A DNA stretch of 34,497 nucleotides from Bacillota bacterium (GCA_023435645.1 JAEYRK010000039.1:1-34497), one strand, 5' to 3'. Positions 16,090 through 24,214 are shown, numbered from the stretch's first letter. Notes: generated from the sequence alone by a model not told the origin. A program made the numbers and translations.

Positions 16090-18150
16090 CTACAATTCTC
16101 CCTCTTTCATCATAGAGGCCAAGGTCATCTTAAGCTTCATAATTGCTTCATGGATTGCACAATTCTCCAGTTGGGCTCCGGCAACGCTTAAATGTCCGCC
16201 GCCTCCCATTTTCTCCATAATAACCTGAACATTCACCTCGTCGATGGATCTGGCACTGATATAGATCTTATTATTAAAGTCCGTCAGGACAAAGGATGCC
16301 TTAATATCCGTAATATTTAATAGCTCATTGGCAATCTGGGCACCGAGTACGGTGGGACTGTCCACCTCGGAGCTGGCGCATACTGCGATGGCATAATGAT
16401 CCAGATAAACCTCCGTGCTGCTGATGGCATCTGCCTTAGTCTTAAAATCATTAATTTCACTACGGAAGGCCTTCCGGATTCTCGTCACATCGGCTCCACT
16501 TCTTCTTAAGAAGGCGGCCGCTTCAAAGGTTCTTACTCCTGCCTTCGTCAGGAAGTTATTCGTATCGATCATAATCCCCGCATAGAGCGCATCTGCCTCT
16601 GCAGGCTTCAGCTTCAGGTTCCCTCCGATGTACTGTAAAAGCTCCGAAACCATTTCACAGGTAGAGGAGGCATAGGGCTCGATATAGGATAGGGCAGCAT
16701 TCTCAATGGCCTCATTGGTTTGTCTATGATGATCAAAAATTACTATCGTCTTGGCATAATCCAGTAGCTCCGCACATTCCAAATAGCTCGGACGGTTTAC
16801 ATCCACGATAACCAGCAGGGTATTGAGATCAACAACCTCTTTGGCCTGATCATTCTTGATAAACATGTCCTCTTCATAATCTGAATTACCGATAAAACGG
16901 TTCATCATAGGACGTAATGAGGTGGTAACCTCATTGATAACAATATGCACCTTCTTATTAAATGTTTTGGCAATACGATAAATACCGATGGCTGATCCGA
17001 AGGAATCTACATCCCCGATCTTGTGACCCATGACAATGATCTTATCCTTGCCCTCCACAAACTCACGGAAGGCATGGGCCTTTACTCTTGCCTTCACGCG
17101 GGTGCTTTTCTCCACCTGAATACTCTTGCCGCCATAGTAGGAAATCTTCTCCCTATCCTTTATGACAGCCTGGTCACCGCCTCTGCCAAGGGCCAGATCT
17201 ATGGCAGCACGGGCATATTCATAGCCGGTACTATAGTTTTCCGCATTGACACCAAGACCAATACTAATCGTAACAGCCATCTCATTACCGATGTTGACGC
17301 TCCTAACCTCTTCCAAAATAGAAAACTTACTGCTTTGGAGCATGGATAGATATTTCTGTTGAAAGACAAAGATGTACTTGTCCTTCTCCAGCTTCTTAAT
17401 GATCGCGTCAATATTTTGCATATATTTGTTAATCTTCCTGTCCACCAGAGCGGTTAACAGGGAGCGTCTGACCTCATCACTACTCTCTAATGCTTCCTCA
17501 TAATTATCAATATATAGCAGCCCAACGATTTGCTTCTGCTCCTTATTCTCCTTAAGCAGCGCTATGATATCTGTTTCATCATAAAGGTACATGGCAATCA
17601 GAGCATTTCTGGTGTCCCAGGAGCCCTCCCCTTCATAGATGCTCCAGTTTGAATCCTCATCAAAATCAGGTGCGATTACCTTACGCAGCAATACCCGATA
17701 GTTTCTGCCGCTGTGAAGTAGATGCAGCACCTCATCCCCTTCTGATCTTGGAAGAGTTTCCTCCGTGATCTCGGGAAAAATATTTGTGATAGAATGTCTT
17801 GCTGCCTTCCGCTCTTGAATGATATCCATGAACTCATTATTACCCCATTGGAGCCTTCCTTCTACATCAAGAATGGCATAGGGCAATGCCAGCTCCTTCA
17901 AAAGACGCTTCTGAATCTGTCCGTAATCCATTGCATAGCGGACCAGCTCGGAAGCCAGCTTATTCCGATTTAGATAGTAGATCGAGACTGCGATCAGAAA
18001 ATAAGCCAGGACAAAAATCGACATCACCAGTCCTGCTTCCTTGCTGATCAAATAGATACTCAGATTTGCGCAAAGCATGAGTCCGGTAAGTATTACCGGC
18101 CACATAAGATAACTCCTTAACGAACCTCTAAGCCTCATTTTTTTTCCCAT
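16090..18150 (-). CDS. gdpP: c-di-AMP phosphodiesterase GdpP (DHH-DHHA1)
   Basis: Degrades cyclic di-AMP to pApA. Order of domains in the 686 residues: two TM helices (about 16-35 and 42-60), a PAS-like domain (about 75-160), a degenerate GGDEF domain (about 170-310, no intact GGDEF motif), a DHH domain and a C-terminal DHHA1. The DHH domain has MGHKIGDVDSFGSA at about 370-385 and FDHHRQ at about 472-477. DHHA1 has GGGGHLSVAGAQ at about 645-656. The manganese-site residues of the DHH domain are present. Length is a little above the usual 655-660. AAGG precedes the ATG. Transcribed from an extended -10 promoter at 18240-18248; first gene of gdpP-rplI-dnaB-MFS. Confidence 0.95.
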   Translation of the reverse strand: MGKKMRLRGSLRSYLMWPVILTGLMLCANLSIYLISKEAGLVMSIFVLAYFLIAVSIYYLNRNKLASELVRYAMDYGQIQKRLLKELALPYAILDVEGRLQWGNNEFMDIIQERKAARHSITNIFPEITEETLPRSEGDEVLHLLHSGRNYRVLLRKVIAPDFDEDSNWSIYEGEGSWDTRNALIAMYLYDETDIIALLKENKEQKQIVGLLYIDNYEEALESSDEVRRSLLTALVDRKINKYMQNIDAIIKKLEKDKYIFVFQQKYLSMLQSSKFSILEEVRSVNIGNEMAVTISIGLGVNAENYSTGYEYARAAIDLALGRGGDQAVIKDREKISYYGGKSIQVEKSTRVKARVKAHAFREFVEGKDKIIVMGHKIGDVDSFGSAIGIYRIAKTFNKKVHIVINEVTTSLRPMMNRFIGNSDYEEDMFIKNDQAKEVVDLNTLLVIVDVNRPSYLECAELLDYAKTIVIFDHHRQTNEAIENAALSYIEPYASSTCEMVSELLQYIGGNLKLKPAEADALYAGIMIDTNNFLTKAGVRTFEAAAFLRRSGADVTRIRKAFRSEINDFKTKADAISSTEVYLDHYAIAVCASSEVDSPTVLGAQIANELLNITDIKASFVLTDFNNKIYISARSIDEVNVQVIMEKMGGGGHLSVAGAQLENCAIHEAIMKLKMTLASMMKEGEL

Positions 18151-18197
18151 ATCAACCTTAAGACTCCTTTATTTGCACCTTTGAAGGTCTATCTGTT

Positions 18198-18229
18198 TAT
18201 TCCGGAATGGGAATATAAGTATTCCGGAA
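18198..18229. repeat. Twin TATTCCGGAA sites in the gdpP leader
   Basis: TATTCCGGAA occurs at 18198-18207 and 18220-18229, exactly 22 bp apart (two helical turns). Each contains the palindrome TTCCGGAA, so in RNA the two copies can also pair as a 9-bp stem. They lie just downstream of the predicted gdpP transcription start. Confidence 0.7.
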
Positions 18230-18239
18230 GTGTTATTAC

Positions 18240-18248
18240 ATTATACCA
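18240..18248 (-). promoter_or_regulatory. Extended -10 promoter of gdpP-rplI-dnaB
   Basis: Minus-strand TGGTATAAT (18240-18248) has no good -35 at 16-18 bp, as expected for an extended -10. The start would be near 18233, giving a leader of about 80 nt. The rest of the 308-bp gap 18151-18458 holds the twin TTCCGGAA sites and the rpsR terminator. Confidence 0.6.
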
Positions 18249-18339
18249 TCAATATTATGCAAATAAAAGAAAAAACGTAAAAATTAATCCTTTCTGATGT
18301 ATTCCTCAGTAACTCCCCTATCAATAGAATTTTAACCCT

Positions 18340-18376
18340 AAAAAAGCCACTACACAACCGGAGTCATGTAATGGCT
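18340..18376 (-). terminator. Intrinsic terminator of rpsF-ssb-rpsR
   Basis: AGCCACTACA (18345-18354) pairs with TGTAATGGCT (18367-18376), with one G-U-type mismatch. On the minus strand it is followed by TTTTTTAGGG. Confidence 0.85.
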
Positions 18377-18458
18377 ATTTTCATTTTCTTATTCAAAGTG
18401 TATACAAGTCATTTACTACGACCCGCCATACTCTCTGGAGCCCTAGTAAAATAGGGGC

Positions 18459-18734
18459 TTAATCCATTGTGTAAGGCATAAGAGCGATATGTCTTGCGCG
18501 CTTTACAGCTACTGTCAATGCTCTCTGGTGCTTTGCACAGTTGCCGGTGATTCTTCTGGGAAGAATCTTACCTCTCTCCGACACGTATCTCTTTAATTTA
18601 TTAACATCCTTATAATCAATACCTGTATGGTTCTTATCAGCGCAGAATACACATACCTTCTTTCTTCTGCGACCGAAGGTTTTTCTCTTCATAGGAGAAT
18701 CGCCCTTATCATCTCTGCTTCTATTGAAAGCCAT
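18459..18734 (-). CDS. rpsR: Small-subunit ribosomal protein bS18, cysteine-containing form
   Basis: The 91-residue protein has KVCVFCADK (Cys28, Cys31) and NCAKHQR (Cys66, His69). These four residues form a potential zinc site, seen in the C+ version of S18. The conserved LKRYVSERGKILPRRITG core is intact, as is the C-terminal ARHIALMPYT. S18 binds 16S rRNA as a heterodimer with S6. It is the last gene of rpsF-ssb-rpsR, 41 bp after ssb. Confidence 0.97.
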   Translation of the reverse strand: MAFNRSRDDKGDSPMKRKTFGRRRKKVCVFCADKNHTGIDYKDVNKLKRYVSERGKILPRRITGNCAKHQRALTVAVKRARHIALMPYTMD

Positions 18735-18775
18735 TTGATTACCTCCTTATCCGAATTTTTATATCTTACTCGATT

Positions 18776-19225
18776 TTAGTTGAATGGTAATTCTTCGTCG
18801 ATACCGTCCGGGATATTCATGAAGCCGTCGCCAATTGCTGTGCTAGGCTCAGGTTTGAATTCCCTCTGATAACCATTATGGTTACCGGCCTCTTGGTTGC
18901 TTCCTTTGCTTTCTGCAAACTCCACTTCCTCTACCACTACATCCGTAGTGTAAACCTTCTGTCCGTCTTTATTCGTATAACTGCCTGTCTGAATCCTTCC
19001 GACAGCAACCATCTTCATGCCCTGCTTAAAATACTTCTCGACAAATTCTGCCTGCTTGCCAAAGGCAACGCAGCCAATAAAATCCGCCTCACTGGTATCG
19101 CCGGCACGGCGGAATCTGCGGTCTACCGCTAAGGTAAATCTCGCAACTGCTGTGGAGTTCTCCCCCTGAGAGTATCTCACTTCCGGATCTCTGGTCAAAC
19201 GGCCGATTAACATTGCTTTATTCAT
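18776..19225 (-). CDS. ssb: Single-stranded DNA-binding protein
   Basis: The OB-fold (about 1-105) starts MNKAMLIGRLTRDPEVRYS and includes FTLAVDRRFRR and VAVGRIQTGSYTNKDG. A flexible Gln/Asn/Glu/Pro-rich linker follows, then the acidic tip EELPFN, which recruits replication and repair partners. Length 149 is normal. It lies between rpsF and rpsR, the standard bacterial order. GGAGGT lies before the ATG. Confidence 0.97.
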   Translation of the reverse strand: MNKAMLIGRLTRDPEVRYSQGENSTAVARFTLAVDRRFRRAGDTSEADFIGCVAFGKQAEFVEKYFKQGMKMVAVGRIQTGSYTNKDGQKVYTTDVVVEEVEFAESKGSNQEAGNHNGYQREFKPEPSTAIGDGFMNIPDGIDEELPFN

Positions 19226-19268
19226 TCAAAATACCTCCCTTTACTTTCGCCTTAGGGTAGTATAACGG

Positions 19269-19556
19269 TTAGGCATCTTTTCTGATGCACAGGTATCTGA
19301 TTACATTTTCCATGATACGAACTCTCTGCTCGATCTCATTCGGAACTGTAGAATCAGATTCGAATTGGATGAAATAATAGAAGCCTTCTTTCATTTTCTG
19401 AATTTCATAGGCTAATCTTTTCTTTCCCCAGTCATCAACATTGGTTACTGCTCCACCGAATCTGGTCACAAGCTCTTTTACTGCTTCCAATGTAGCTAAT
19501 CTGGCTTCATCCTCGATTTTTGCATTAACAACTAAGGCTAATTCATATTGATTCAT
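19269..19556 (-). CDS. rpsF: Small-subunit ribosomal protein bS6
   Basis: The 95-residue protein begins MNQYELALVV and has the S6 beta-alpha-beta pattern, with VDDWGKKRLAYEIQKMKEGFY and the end RVRIMENVIRYL. The frame stays open 35 codons further upstream, but those residues (Cys- and Arg-rich) are not S6-like and overlap the leader. The start at 19556 is preceded by AAGGAGGTG at about 10 nt. First gene of rpsF-ssb-rpsR. Autoregulation through the leader hairpin at 19596-19630 is plausible. Confidence 0.96.
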   Translation of the reverse strand: MNQYELALVVNAKIEDEARLATLEAVKELVTRFGGAVTNVDDWGKKRLAYEIQKMKEGFYYFIQFESDSTVPNEIEQRVRIMENVIRYLCIRKDA

Positions 19557-19595
19557 AGTTGCGTTGCACCTCCTTCTGGTCTCTGGCCCTTTTCT

Positions 19596-19630
19596 AGTGC
19601 AGGTGGCTGACGAAGAAGCCATCGCGCACT
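19596..19630 (-). promoter_or_regulatory. Putative S6:S18 leader hairpin
   Basis: In the rpsF leader, an outer stem AGTGC/GCACT (19626-19630 with 19596-19600) and an inner stem GGCT/AGCC are separated by an asymmetric internal loop (GCGAT opposite ACCT). It lies 40 nt before the start codon. rpsF leaders in many bacteria carry a hairpin bound by the S6:S18 dimer. I judge this by position and general shape, not by an exact consensus match. Confidence 0.45.
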
Positions 19631-19669
19631 TAAAGAGCAAGGAATTTGTATAACATATCACAATTACCT

Positions 19670-19698
19670 ATAATACCATAGGTTTGTAAATAATACAA
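19670..19698 (-). promoter_or_regulatory. Promoter of rpsF-ssb-rpsR
   Basis: Minus-strand TTGTAT (19693-19698), a 17-bp spacer, then TATTAT (19670-19675). The predicted start is near 19663, giving a leader of about 105 nt. Confidence 0.7.
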
Positions 19699-19777
19699 CC
19701 GGTTTTTTTACTGATTTTTATATATTGGCATGGTCATTTTACCGATGAATGGGGCTTTCTATGATGTAGCTGGCTGA

Positions 19778-20299
19778 TTATTCGTACAATCTGCTGTGAT
19801 CGGACAGCCTTTTCCGTAAAAGTGACAGGATATCCTCCGGCTCCATGTCCTTCGCCTGATCTACTGGAATCGAAACAGGGGGCAGCTTCATAATCAGGTT
19901 TCTCTTGACCTGCCTTCTCTTGACCAGGGTAAGCTTTGATATAAATTGATCATTATCCTTAGGAATCACAGCGATTACCCTGGAACGGTAAAGATTAACG
20001 ATCCGAAATTCCTTAATGTCGTCATAAGAGATAAAGCCCATGCCGCTGATTGTGGAATTATCAATGATACCATCCACTGTGATCGTAAGAAGCCTTCTCA
20101 CCTTGACAGCCTTAGTAAGAGAAGCAATAAATCCAATAAAGAAAAGGATGGCTGCAATCAATGCTGGCAGCCAAAAGTATAGCTTATATTTTGATATGCC
20201 ATAGATATAGATTGCTATTGATGCAATGAGCAGGAACAGGCTGGCAAGTGCCAGAGATGCTGCTCTGTAATTTGATTCCTCGATTACGATATCCCCCAC
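19778..20299 (-). CDS. PH-like membrane protein (STM3941-like)
   Basis: Two hydrophobic segments near the N-terminus (ALASLFLLIASIAIYIYGI and YFWLPALIAAILFFIGFIA) are followed by a cytoplasmic beta-rich domain. That domain has the features of small PH-like proteins: LLTITVDGIIDNS, FISYDDIKEFRIV, RVIAVIPKD. The chosen GTG start at 20299 has GGAGGAG 7 nt upstream. The in-frame ATG at 20323 would add eight residues but has almost no Shine-Dalgarno. The C-terminus (MEPEDILSLLRKRL) is helical. The function of this group is unknown. I see no clear terminator. The 405-bp gap on its left-hand promoter side (20324-20728) is shared with the divergent ABC operon. Confidence 0.6.
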   Translation of the reverse strand: MGDIVIEESNYRAASLALASLFLLIASIAIYIYGISKYKLYFWLPALIAAILFFIGFIASLTKAVKVRRLLTITVDGIIDNSTISGMGFISYDDIKEFRIVNLYRSRVIAVIPKDNDQFISKLTLVKRRQVKRNLIMKLPPVSIPVDQAKDMEPEDILSLLRKRLSDHSRLYE

Positions 20300-20466
20300 G
20301 AATACTCTCCTCCGATTTAACATGATATCCGGAAGCCCCGGCTTATACCTATTGTAATAGTTTCATCCATTTTTATCAAGCAATTTCCCGAAGGAATTCC
20401 TCCAATTCCTATTATCTCCTGTGAATTCAAGTCCGGACCCAATGGTGATATATTCCAAAAACCATC

Positions 20467-20495
20467 TTGACAAAACAGTTTTGATACTGTATATG
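20467..20495 (+). promoter_or_regulatory. Candidate distal promoter of the first ABC operon
   Basis: TTGACA (20467-20472) and TATATG (20490-20495) are about 17 bp apart, just before the CAGTT array. A second candidate is nearer the gene: TTGATT (20658-20663) with AATACT (20681-20686) at 17 bp, or the TATAAT at 20675-20680. I cannot choose between them. Confidence 0.5.
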
Positions 20496-20651
20496 TTGTT
20501 ATATACAGTTCATATACAGTTGATACAGGTCATATGCAGTTGATACGTGGTCTGTATTCTGTATCCATACAGTTCATATACAGTTGATATGTAGTCTGTA
20601 TTCAGTATCCATACAATTCATATGCAGTCTGCATACCGTCTATATGCAGTT
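20477..20651. repeat. Array of CAGTT-containing direct repeats with a 44-bp tandem unit
   Basis: About nine copies of a short direct motif (ATAYRCAGTTSATA or decayed forms) occur, all in one orientation. Among them are two adjacent 44-bp units at 20537-20580 and 20581-20624 that differ at only 6 or 7 positions, with a third, partial unit starting at 20625. The array lies between the distal promoter candidate and the ABC operon start. It may be an operator array for the GntR protein encoded in that operon, or a simple variable repeat. Confidence 0.8.
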
Positions 20652-20728
20652 CAAATATTGATTATATGCTTATATATAATAATACTCAGGAGCTATAAGA
20701 GCGATTGTAAGCTGGTTGGGAGGTAAGG

Positions 20729-21643
20729 ATGGATTACGGGATTTGCGTAGAGCATTTATCTAAATCCCTCGGGGAATTTAAGCTGGAGGACATCAGCTTC
20801 TCTATTAAGAAGGGTTATGTCCTGGGGTTGATTGGAAGGAACGGCGCCGGTAAAACGACTCTTCTGAACACCCTGATGGGCCTCTGGACGCCAGAGGAGG
20901 GCAAGATTATGATTGGGGAGTATGACCGGGTTACGCAGCAGGTTATGGCAAAGGATCAGCTGGCCTTTATAACAGATGAATGCCTCTTTCCTTCCAGTAT
21001 GACCCCTGCCGGAATTGGCTGGCTATTTCGGAGTGTCTATACAAAGTTTGATGTGTCCCACTTCAAAAAGCTATGCAAGCGCTTTCGCCTTCCGATGCAT
21101 CGACCAATTAAGATAATGTCAAAGGGAATGGTAATCAAGCTTCAAATTGCCCTGGCATTCAGTCGTGACGCTCAACTATATATTTTTGATGAACCCTCAG
21201 CAGGGTTGGATCCGGTCTTTCGGAAGGAGTTTGTGGATATTATCTTTGATTTAATGCAGGACGGAACGAAGACTGTCATCTTCTCCACGCATTTAACTGA
21301 CGAGCTGGATCGGATTGCTGATTATATCTTGTTTCTGGAAAAGGGAAAGCAGGTTCTGTTTGAGCAGAGGGAGGAGCTGATCAGCAGATATCGCCTGCTC
21401 AGAGGCCCTCGGGAGCTTCTTGAGGAATACCAGGATCAGATCATAGGTAAGAGATACTCAGAAAGCAGCTGTGAGGCCCTGATACATGCAGCTGACTTAT
21501 CTGCAAGAGACCAATCCATAGCTTCCGGGGCGCTCAATTCATCTATCAGCTCCGATCCCAGACAGGACAGCAAAAAACTGCAGCTGATAACCCCGACGAT
21601 CGAGGATATCATGTACTATTTCATTAAAGGGAAGGAGGAATAG
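20729..21643 (+). CDS. ABC transporter ATP-binding protein (YtrB-like)
   Basis: The 304-residue protein has Walker A GRNGAGKTT (36-44), a variant signature MSKGMVIKLQIALAF in place of LSGGQ, Walker B LYIFDEPSAGLDP and the H-loop STHLTDE. A C-terminal extension of about 80 residues follows. The SKGM-type signature is common in the GntR(YtrA)-linked ATPases of Firmicutes. First gene of a five-gene operon: ATPase, permease, GntR, ATPase, permease. GGGAGG precedes the ATG, and the permease starts 2 nt after its stop. Likely exports a peptide antibiotic or envelope-active compound, or senses envelope stress; the substrate is unknown. Confidence 0.88.
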   Translation: MDYGICVEHLSKSLGEFKLEDISFSIKKGYVLGLIGRNGAGKTTLLNTLMGLWTPEEGKIMIGEYDRVTQQVMAKDQLAFITDECLFPSSMTPAGIGWLFRSVYTKFDVSHFKKLCKRFRLPMHRPIKIMSKGMVIKLQIALAFSRDAQLYIFDEPSAGLDPVFRKEFVDIIFDLMQDGTKTVIFSTHLTDELDRIADYILFLEKGKQVLFEQREELISRYRLLRGPRELLEEYQDQIIGKRYSESSCEALIHAADLSARDQSIASGALNSSISSDPRQDSKKLQLITPTIEDIMYYFIKGKEE

Positions 21644-21645
21644 AG

Positions 21646-22296
21646 ATGCTTCAATTTACACTAAAAATGATGTTCACTGATCTTCGGACTGCCTTCCATG
21701 GCTTTTGGATCCTGGGTTACTTTGGACTGCTGTGCTGCTTTATCTTCTTTCTATTTTCATTAGACAACCCTTACTCCTTTTTATATTTAGCTGTAATGGT
21801 CCTGTCCTACCTGATTCCACAGTTTCCAAAGCTATTCTATGTCCTGCCTTTCGACGATGCAGAGGTCCGAAAATATTTGCATCTTCGCGGTATTTTCTCT
21901 GCCCTCCTCTTGCTATTGATCGGTGGGATGATAACCCTGCTTTCCTTATGGCTTCCAATTGACCATACCATACAGGGCTGGCAAATACTGCTCCTCTTTG
22001 TCCAGATCTGCCTCGTGATGAGCTTGGTTCATATTAAGGCTATTCAGAGGAGAAAGACATTAAAGATAAGCCTTCTCATCCTACTGTTTGCGGGAAATCT
22101 AGTTAACATTATTATAAACAAAAGGATTGAGCTTATGTTTTTCATCAGCCTCCTCTTGCTGCTTGCAACTGATCTCTATGTAGTAATTGCTTTGAAATCC
22201 TTTCATCTAAAAAATTACACAGAACCAGTCTATGGCTATCTCTTCAATAATAAGAGAATGAGGCAGGAGATACAGAGTGGAGGCAAGAGCCTATGA
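21646..22296 (+). CDS. ABC permease subunit, six TM
   Basis: The 216 residues show about six hydrophobic segments (near 20-40, 43-60, 85-105, 110-130, 140-155, 162-182). A conserved-looking cytoplasmic loop after TM2 reads LPFDDAEVRKYLHLRG, similar in character to the loop YYPTKRQSIRASRY of the second permease in this operon. No signal peptide or extracellular domain is seen. It is partner of the preceding ATPase. Its stop overlaps the next start by 4 bp (ATGA type), so the operon is tightly coupled. Confidence 0.75.
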   Translation: MLQFTLKMMFTDLRTAFHGFWILGYFGLLCCFIFFLFSLDNPYSFLYLAVMVLSYLIPQFPKLFYVLPFDDAEVRKYLHLRGIFSALLLLLIGGMITLLSLWLPIDHTIQGWQILLLFVQICLVMSLVHIKAIQRRKTLKISLLILLFAGNLVNIIINKRIELMFFISLLLLLATDLYVVIALKSFHLKNYTEPVYGYLFNNKRMRQEIQSGGKSL

Positions 22297-22682
22297 ATAT
22301 TGTCATTTCCAATACCAGCAATCTGGCCATCTACGAGCAGATTGTAGAGCAGATTAAGGATGCAGTAATCCGGCAGGAATTAAAGCCCGATGAGCCGCTT
22401 CCCTCCATAAGAAGCCTTGCCAGGGATCTGCAAATCAGTGTTATTACAACCAGCCGTGCCTATGAGGTCCTGGAGGCTGAGGGAATTCTCTATGCACTGC
22501 CCGGTAAGGGCTTTTATGTGAGGCCCTTTCAGAAGGAGCTGCTCAAGGAGAAGAAGCTGCAGATGCTGGAAAGCCAAATGCTAGAGCTGATCAGACAGTG
22601 TAAGAGCGCAGAGCTTTCAAAGGACGATATGCTTACCATGCTTCAGCTTCTATATGACAGTGGAGAGGAGGGTCTAGGATGA
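22293..22682 (+). CDS. GntR-family regulator, YtrA subfamily
   Basis: The 129-residue protein is just a GntR winged helix (about 8-75: IYEQIVEQIKDAVIRQELKPDE, then LPSIRSLARDLQISVITTSRAY, GKGFYVRP) and a short helical dimerisation tail of about 45 residues. This is typical of YtrA, which lacks a ligand-binding domain and represses its own ABC operon. It is unusual in being the third gene, between two ATPase sections. Its start overlaps the permease stop and its stop overlaps the next ATPase start. The CAGTT array upstream of the operon is the obvious candidate binding region. Confidence 0.9.
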   Translation: MNIVISNTSNLAIYEQIVEQIKDAVIRQELKPDEPLPSIRSLARDLQISVITTSRAYEVLEAEGILYALPGKGFYVRPFQKELLKEKKLQMLESQMLELIRQCKSAELSKDDMLTMLQLLYDSGEEGLG

Positions 22683-23569
22683 TACCCGAAGAAACCCTGA
22701 TGCTGGAGGTCCGTGGCCTCACAAAGAAATGGAAAGCCTTTACCCTGGAGAATATCAATCTGTCCCTGCCGGAGGGTTATATCATGGGTCTGATCGGCAA
22801 GAACGGCTCCGGGAAAACCACTTTAATAAACTGCCTTTTAGACGGTATCCGTATCAGTAGCGGCCTTATAAGAATTAACGGGAGGGATTACCGAAGTCTC
22901 TCCGCCAAGGAAGAAATCGGCTTTATTCTGGAGCCCGGCCCCTTCTTCGAGTATAAAACCCTGTTGCAGAACGCTCTTCTCTTCGGGCGATTTTACCCGA
23001 AGTGGAGGGAGGAGATGTTCTTGAAATACCTCCGATTATTTGAATTAAATGGTAATGCCTTGTTTCGTGAGCTTAGCAAGGGCATGAAGACAAAATTCCA
23101 GCTGGCCTTTGCCCTGAGTCATGAACCCAAACTTCTAATTATGGATGAACCGACCGGCGGTATGGACCCGATTTTTCGCAGAGATTTCTATAGCCTGCTG
23201 CAGGATCTGATTTCTGATACCAAGGCCTCCGTTCTGATTTCCACTCATATCACAGGGGATTTGGACCGGATTGCTGATTTCATCACCCTTCTAGATGAAG
23301 GAAAGCTGGTATTCACCATGACAAAGGAGGATCTCCTCAGTCGCTATCCCCTCCTCAGAGGAGGCAGGGAGGATTTACCCCTGATCCGTGATGGAAGGCC
23401 GCTGAGAATCCGCAAAACCACTTCCGGCTTTGAGACAATATTATCCGACCCCTCCTTCCTGGAGCAAAACACTATGCTGAAGAGCCGGGTCGTATTCTCC
23501 AGACCTAATCTCGAGGAGATTATGTATTATTTCTCAGAGCCATTACTTGATCAAGGAGGACTCCTATGA
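22679..23569 (+). CDS. ABC transporter ATP-binding protein, second of operon
   Basis: The 296 residues carry Walker A GKNGSGKTT (about 40-48), the variant signature LSKGMKTKFQLAFALS, Walker B LLIMDEPTGGMDP and H-loop STHITGD. A C-terminal extension ends with the YYFSEPLL segment, like the MYYFIKG end of the first ATPase. The two ATPases are clearly paralogous but well diverged, so they may form a heterodimer. Overlaps of 4 bp on both sides mean it is translated with its neighbours. Confidence 0.88.
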   Translation: MIPEETLMLEVRGLTKKWKAFTLENINLSLPEGYIMGLIGKNGSGKTTLINCLLDGIRISSGLIRINGRDYRSLSAKEEIGFILEPGPFFEYKTLLQNALLFGRFYPKWREEMFLKYLRLFELNGNALFRELSKGMKTKFQLAFALSHEPKLLIMDEPTGGMDPIFRRDFYSLLQDLISDTKASVLISTHITGDLDRIADFITLLDEGKLVFTMTKEDLLSRYPLLRGGREDLPLIRDGRPLRIRKTTSGFETILSDPSFLEQNTMLKSRVVFSRPNLEEIMYYFSEPLLDQGGLL

Positions 23570-24027
23570 GCAGGAATACCACAATGCAATTTACGTTTGA
23601 CAAGGAAATTTATACTGAGGGGGATCTGGTTTTGTTGTGCTTTGCCCTCTCTAATATTTTGTACTTCATTGTAATGCTTTTTGGCTGCATCATGCCTATT
23701 GGCATCAACATCGGAATAGCCTCTGCCATGTCTGTCTGGATTACCCTCGTACAACTGACAAAAAGCGCCTTCTTCTGGCAGCCCCCCGGTTGGAAAAGTG
23801 TAGCATCTTTGTTACGGTATTATCCCACAAAACGGCAGAGTATCCGGGCGAGCCGGTATACCCTTCTTCTTAGAGGTATGCTGCTGGAGCTAATCCTCAC
23901 AGCCATCCCCATGATTATGTTCTTCTACTGGTTTGATCCCGTGAAGTTTGTCGCTGCACTTCTGACAGTCGCTGTGACAATGACTGTGGTAAGCATTATC
24001 GGTGTAGAACTCTCCCTGTCACGATAA
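23566..24027 (+). CDS. Short ABC permease-like membrane protein, four TM
   Basis: The 153 residues hold about four hydrophobic segments (25-45, 48-65, 100-122, 128-148). The loop LLRYYPTKRQSIRASRY after TM2 resembles the permease core loop. It ends directly after TM4, so compared with the 216-residue permease it appears to lack the last two helices. It is not visibly broken by a frameshift. It may be a naturally short subunit or a truncated one. The start overlaps the ATPase stop. No terminator stands out before the GH39 promoter. Confidence 0.65.
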   Translation: MSRNTTMQFTFDKEIYTEGDLVLLCFALSNILYFIVMLFGCIMPIGINIGIASAMSVWITLVQLTKSAFFWQPPGWKSVASLLRYYPTKRQSIRASRYTLLLRGMLLELILTAIPMIMFFYWFDPVKFVAALLTVAVTMTVVSIIGVELSLSR

Positions 24028-24134
24028 TTAAATGATCATAGAAGTTTCCCATAGCTCAAAACCCTCCCGGCCATGTTAGCATAGGACCGCTGTTAACACA
24101 TACTCCTTAACAATGGATCTCATTGTGAAAGGGC

Positions 24135-24163
24135 TTGGGTATTCTTGGTTTATATGATAAAAT
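24135..24163 (+). promoter_or_regulatory. Promoter of the GH39 gene
   Basis: TTGGGT (24135-24140), a 17-bp spacer, then TGATAAAAT (24155-24163), an extended -10. A tiny AGCT-TCGG-AGCT hairpin (24169-24180) sits at the expected transcript start. No catabolite-repression site was seen in the near region. Confidence 0.6.
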
Positions 24164-24214
24164 AGTAATAGCTTCGGAGCTTAAATCATCCGATCAGGAA
24201 GGAGAAAATTATTA

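Noticed and set aside
19557..19661. 35-residue N-terminal extension of S6
   Set aside because: Covers the leader hairpin and Shine-Dalgarno; S6 proteins begin at MNQYE-like sequence.
20477..20651. CRISPR or attachment-site array
   Set aside because: Motifs overlap and spacers are not unique; no integrase or cas genes nearby.
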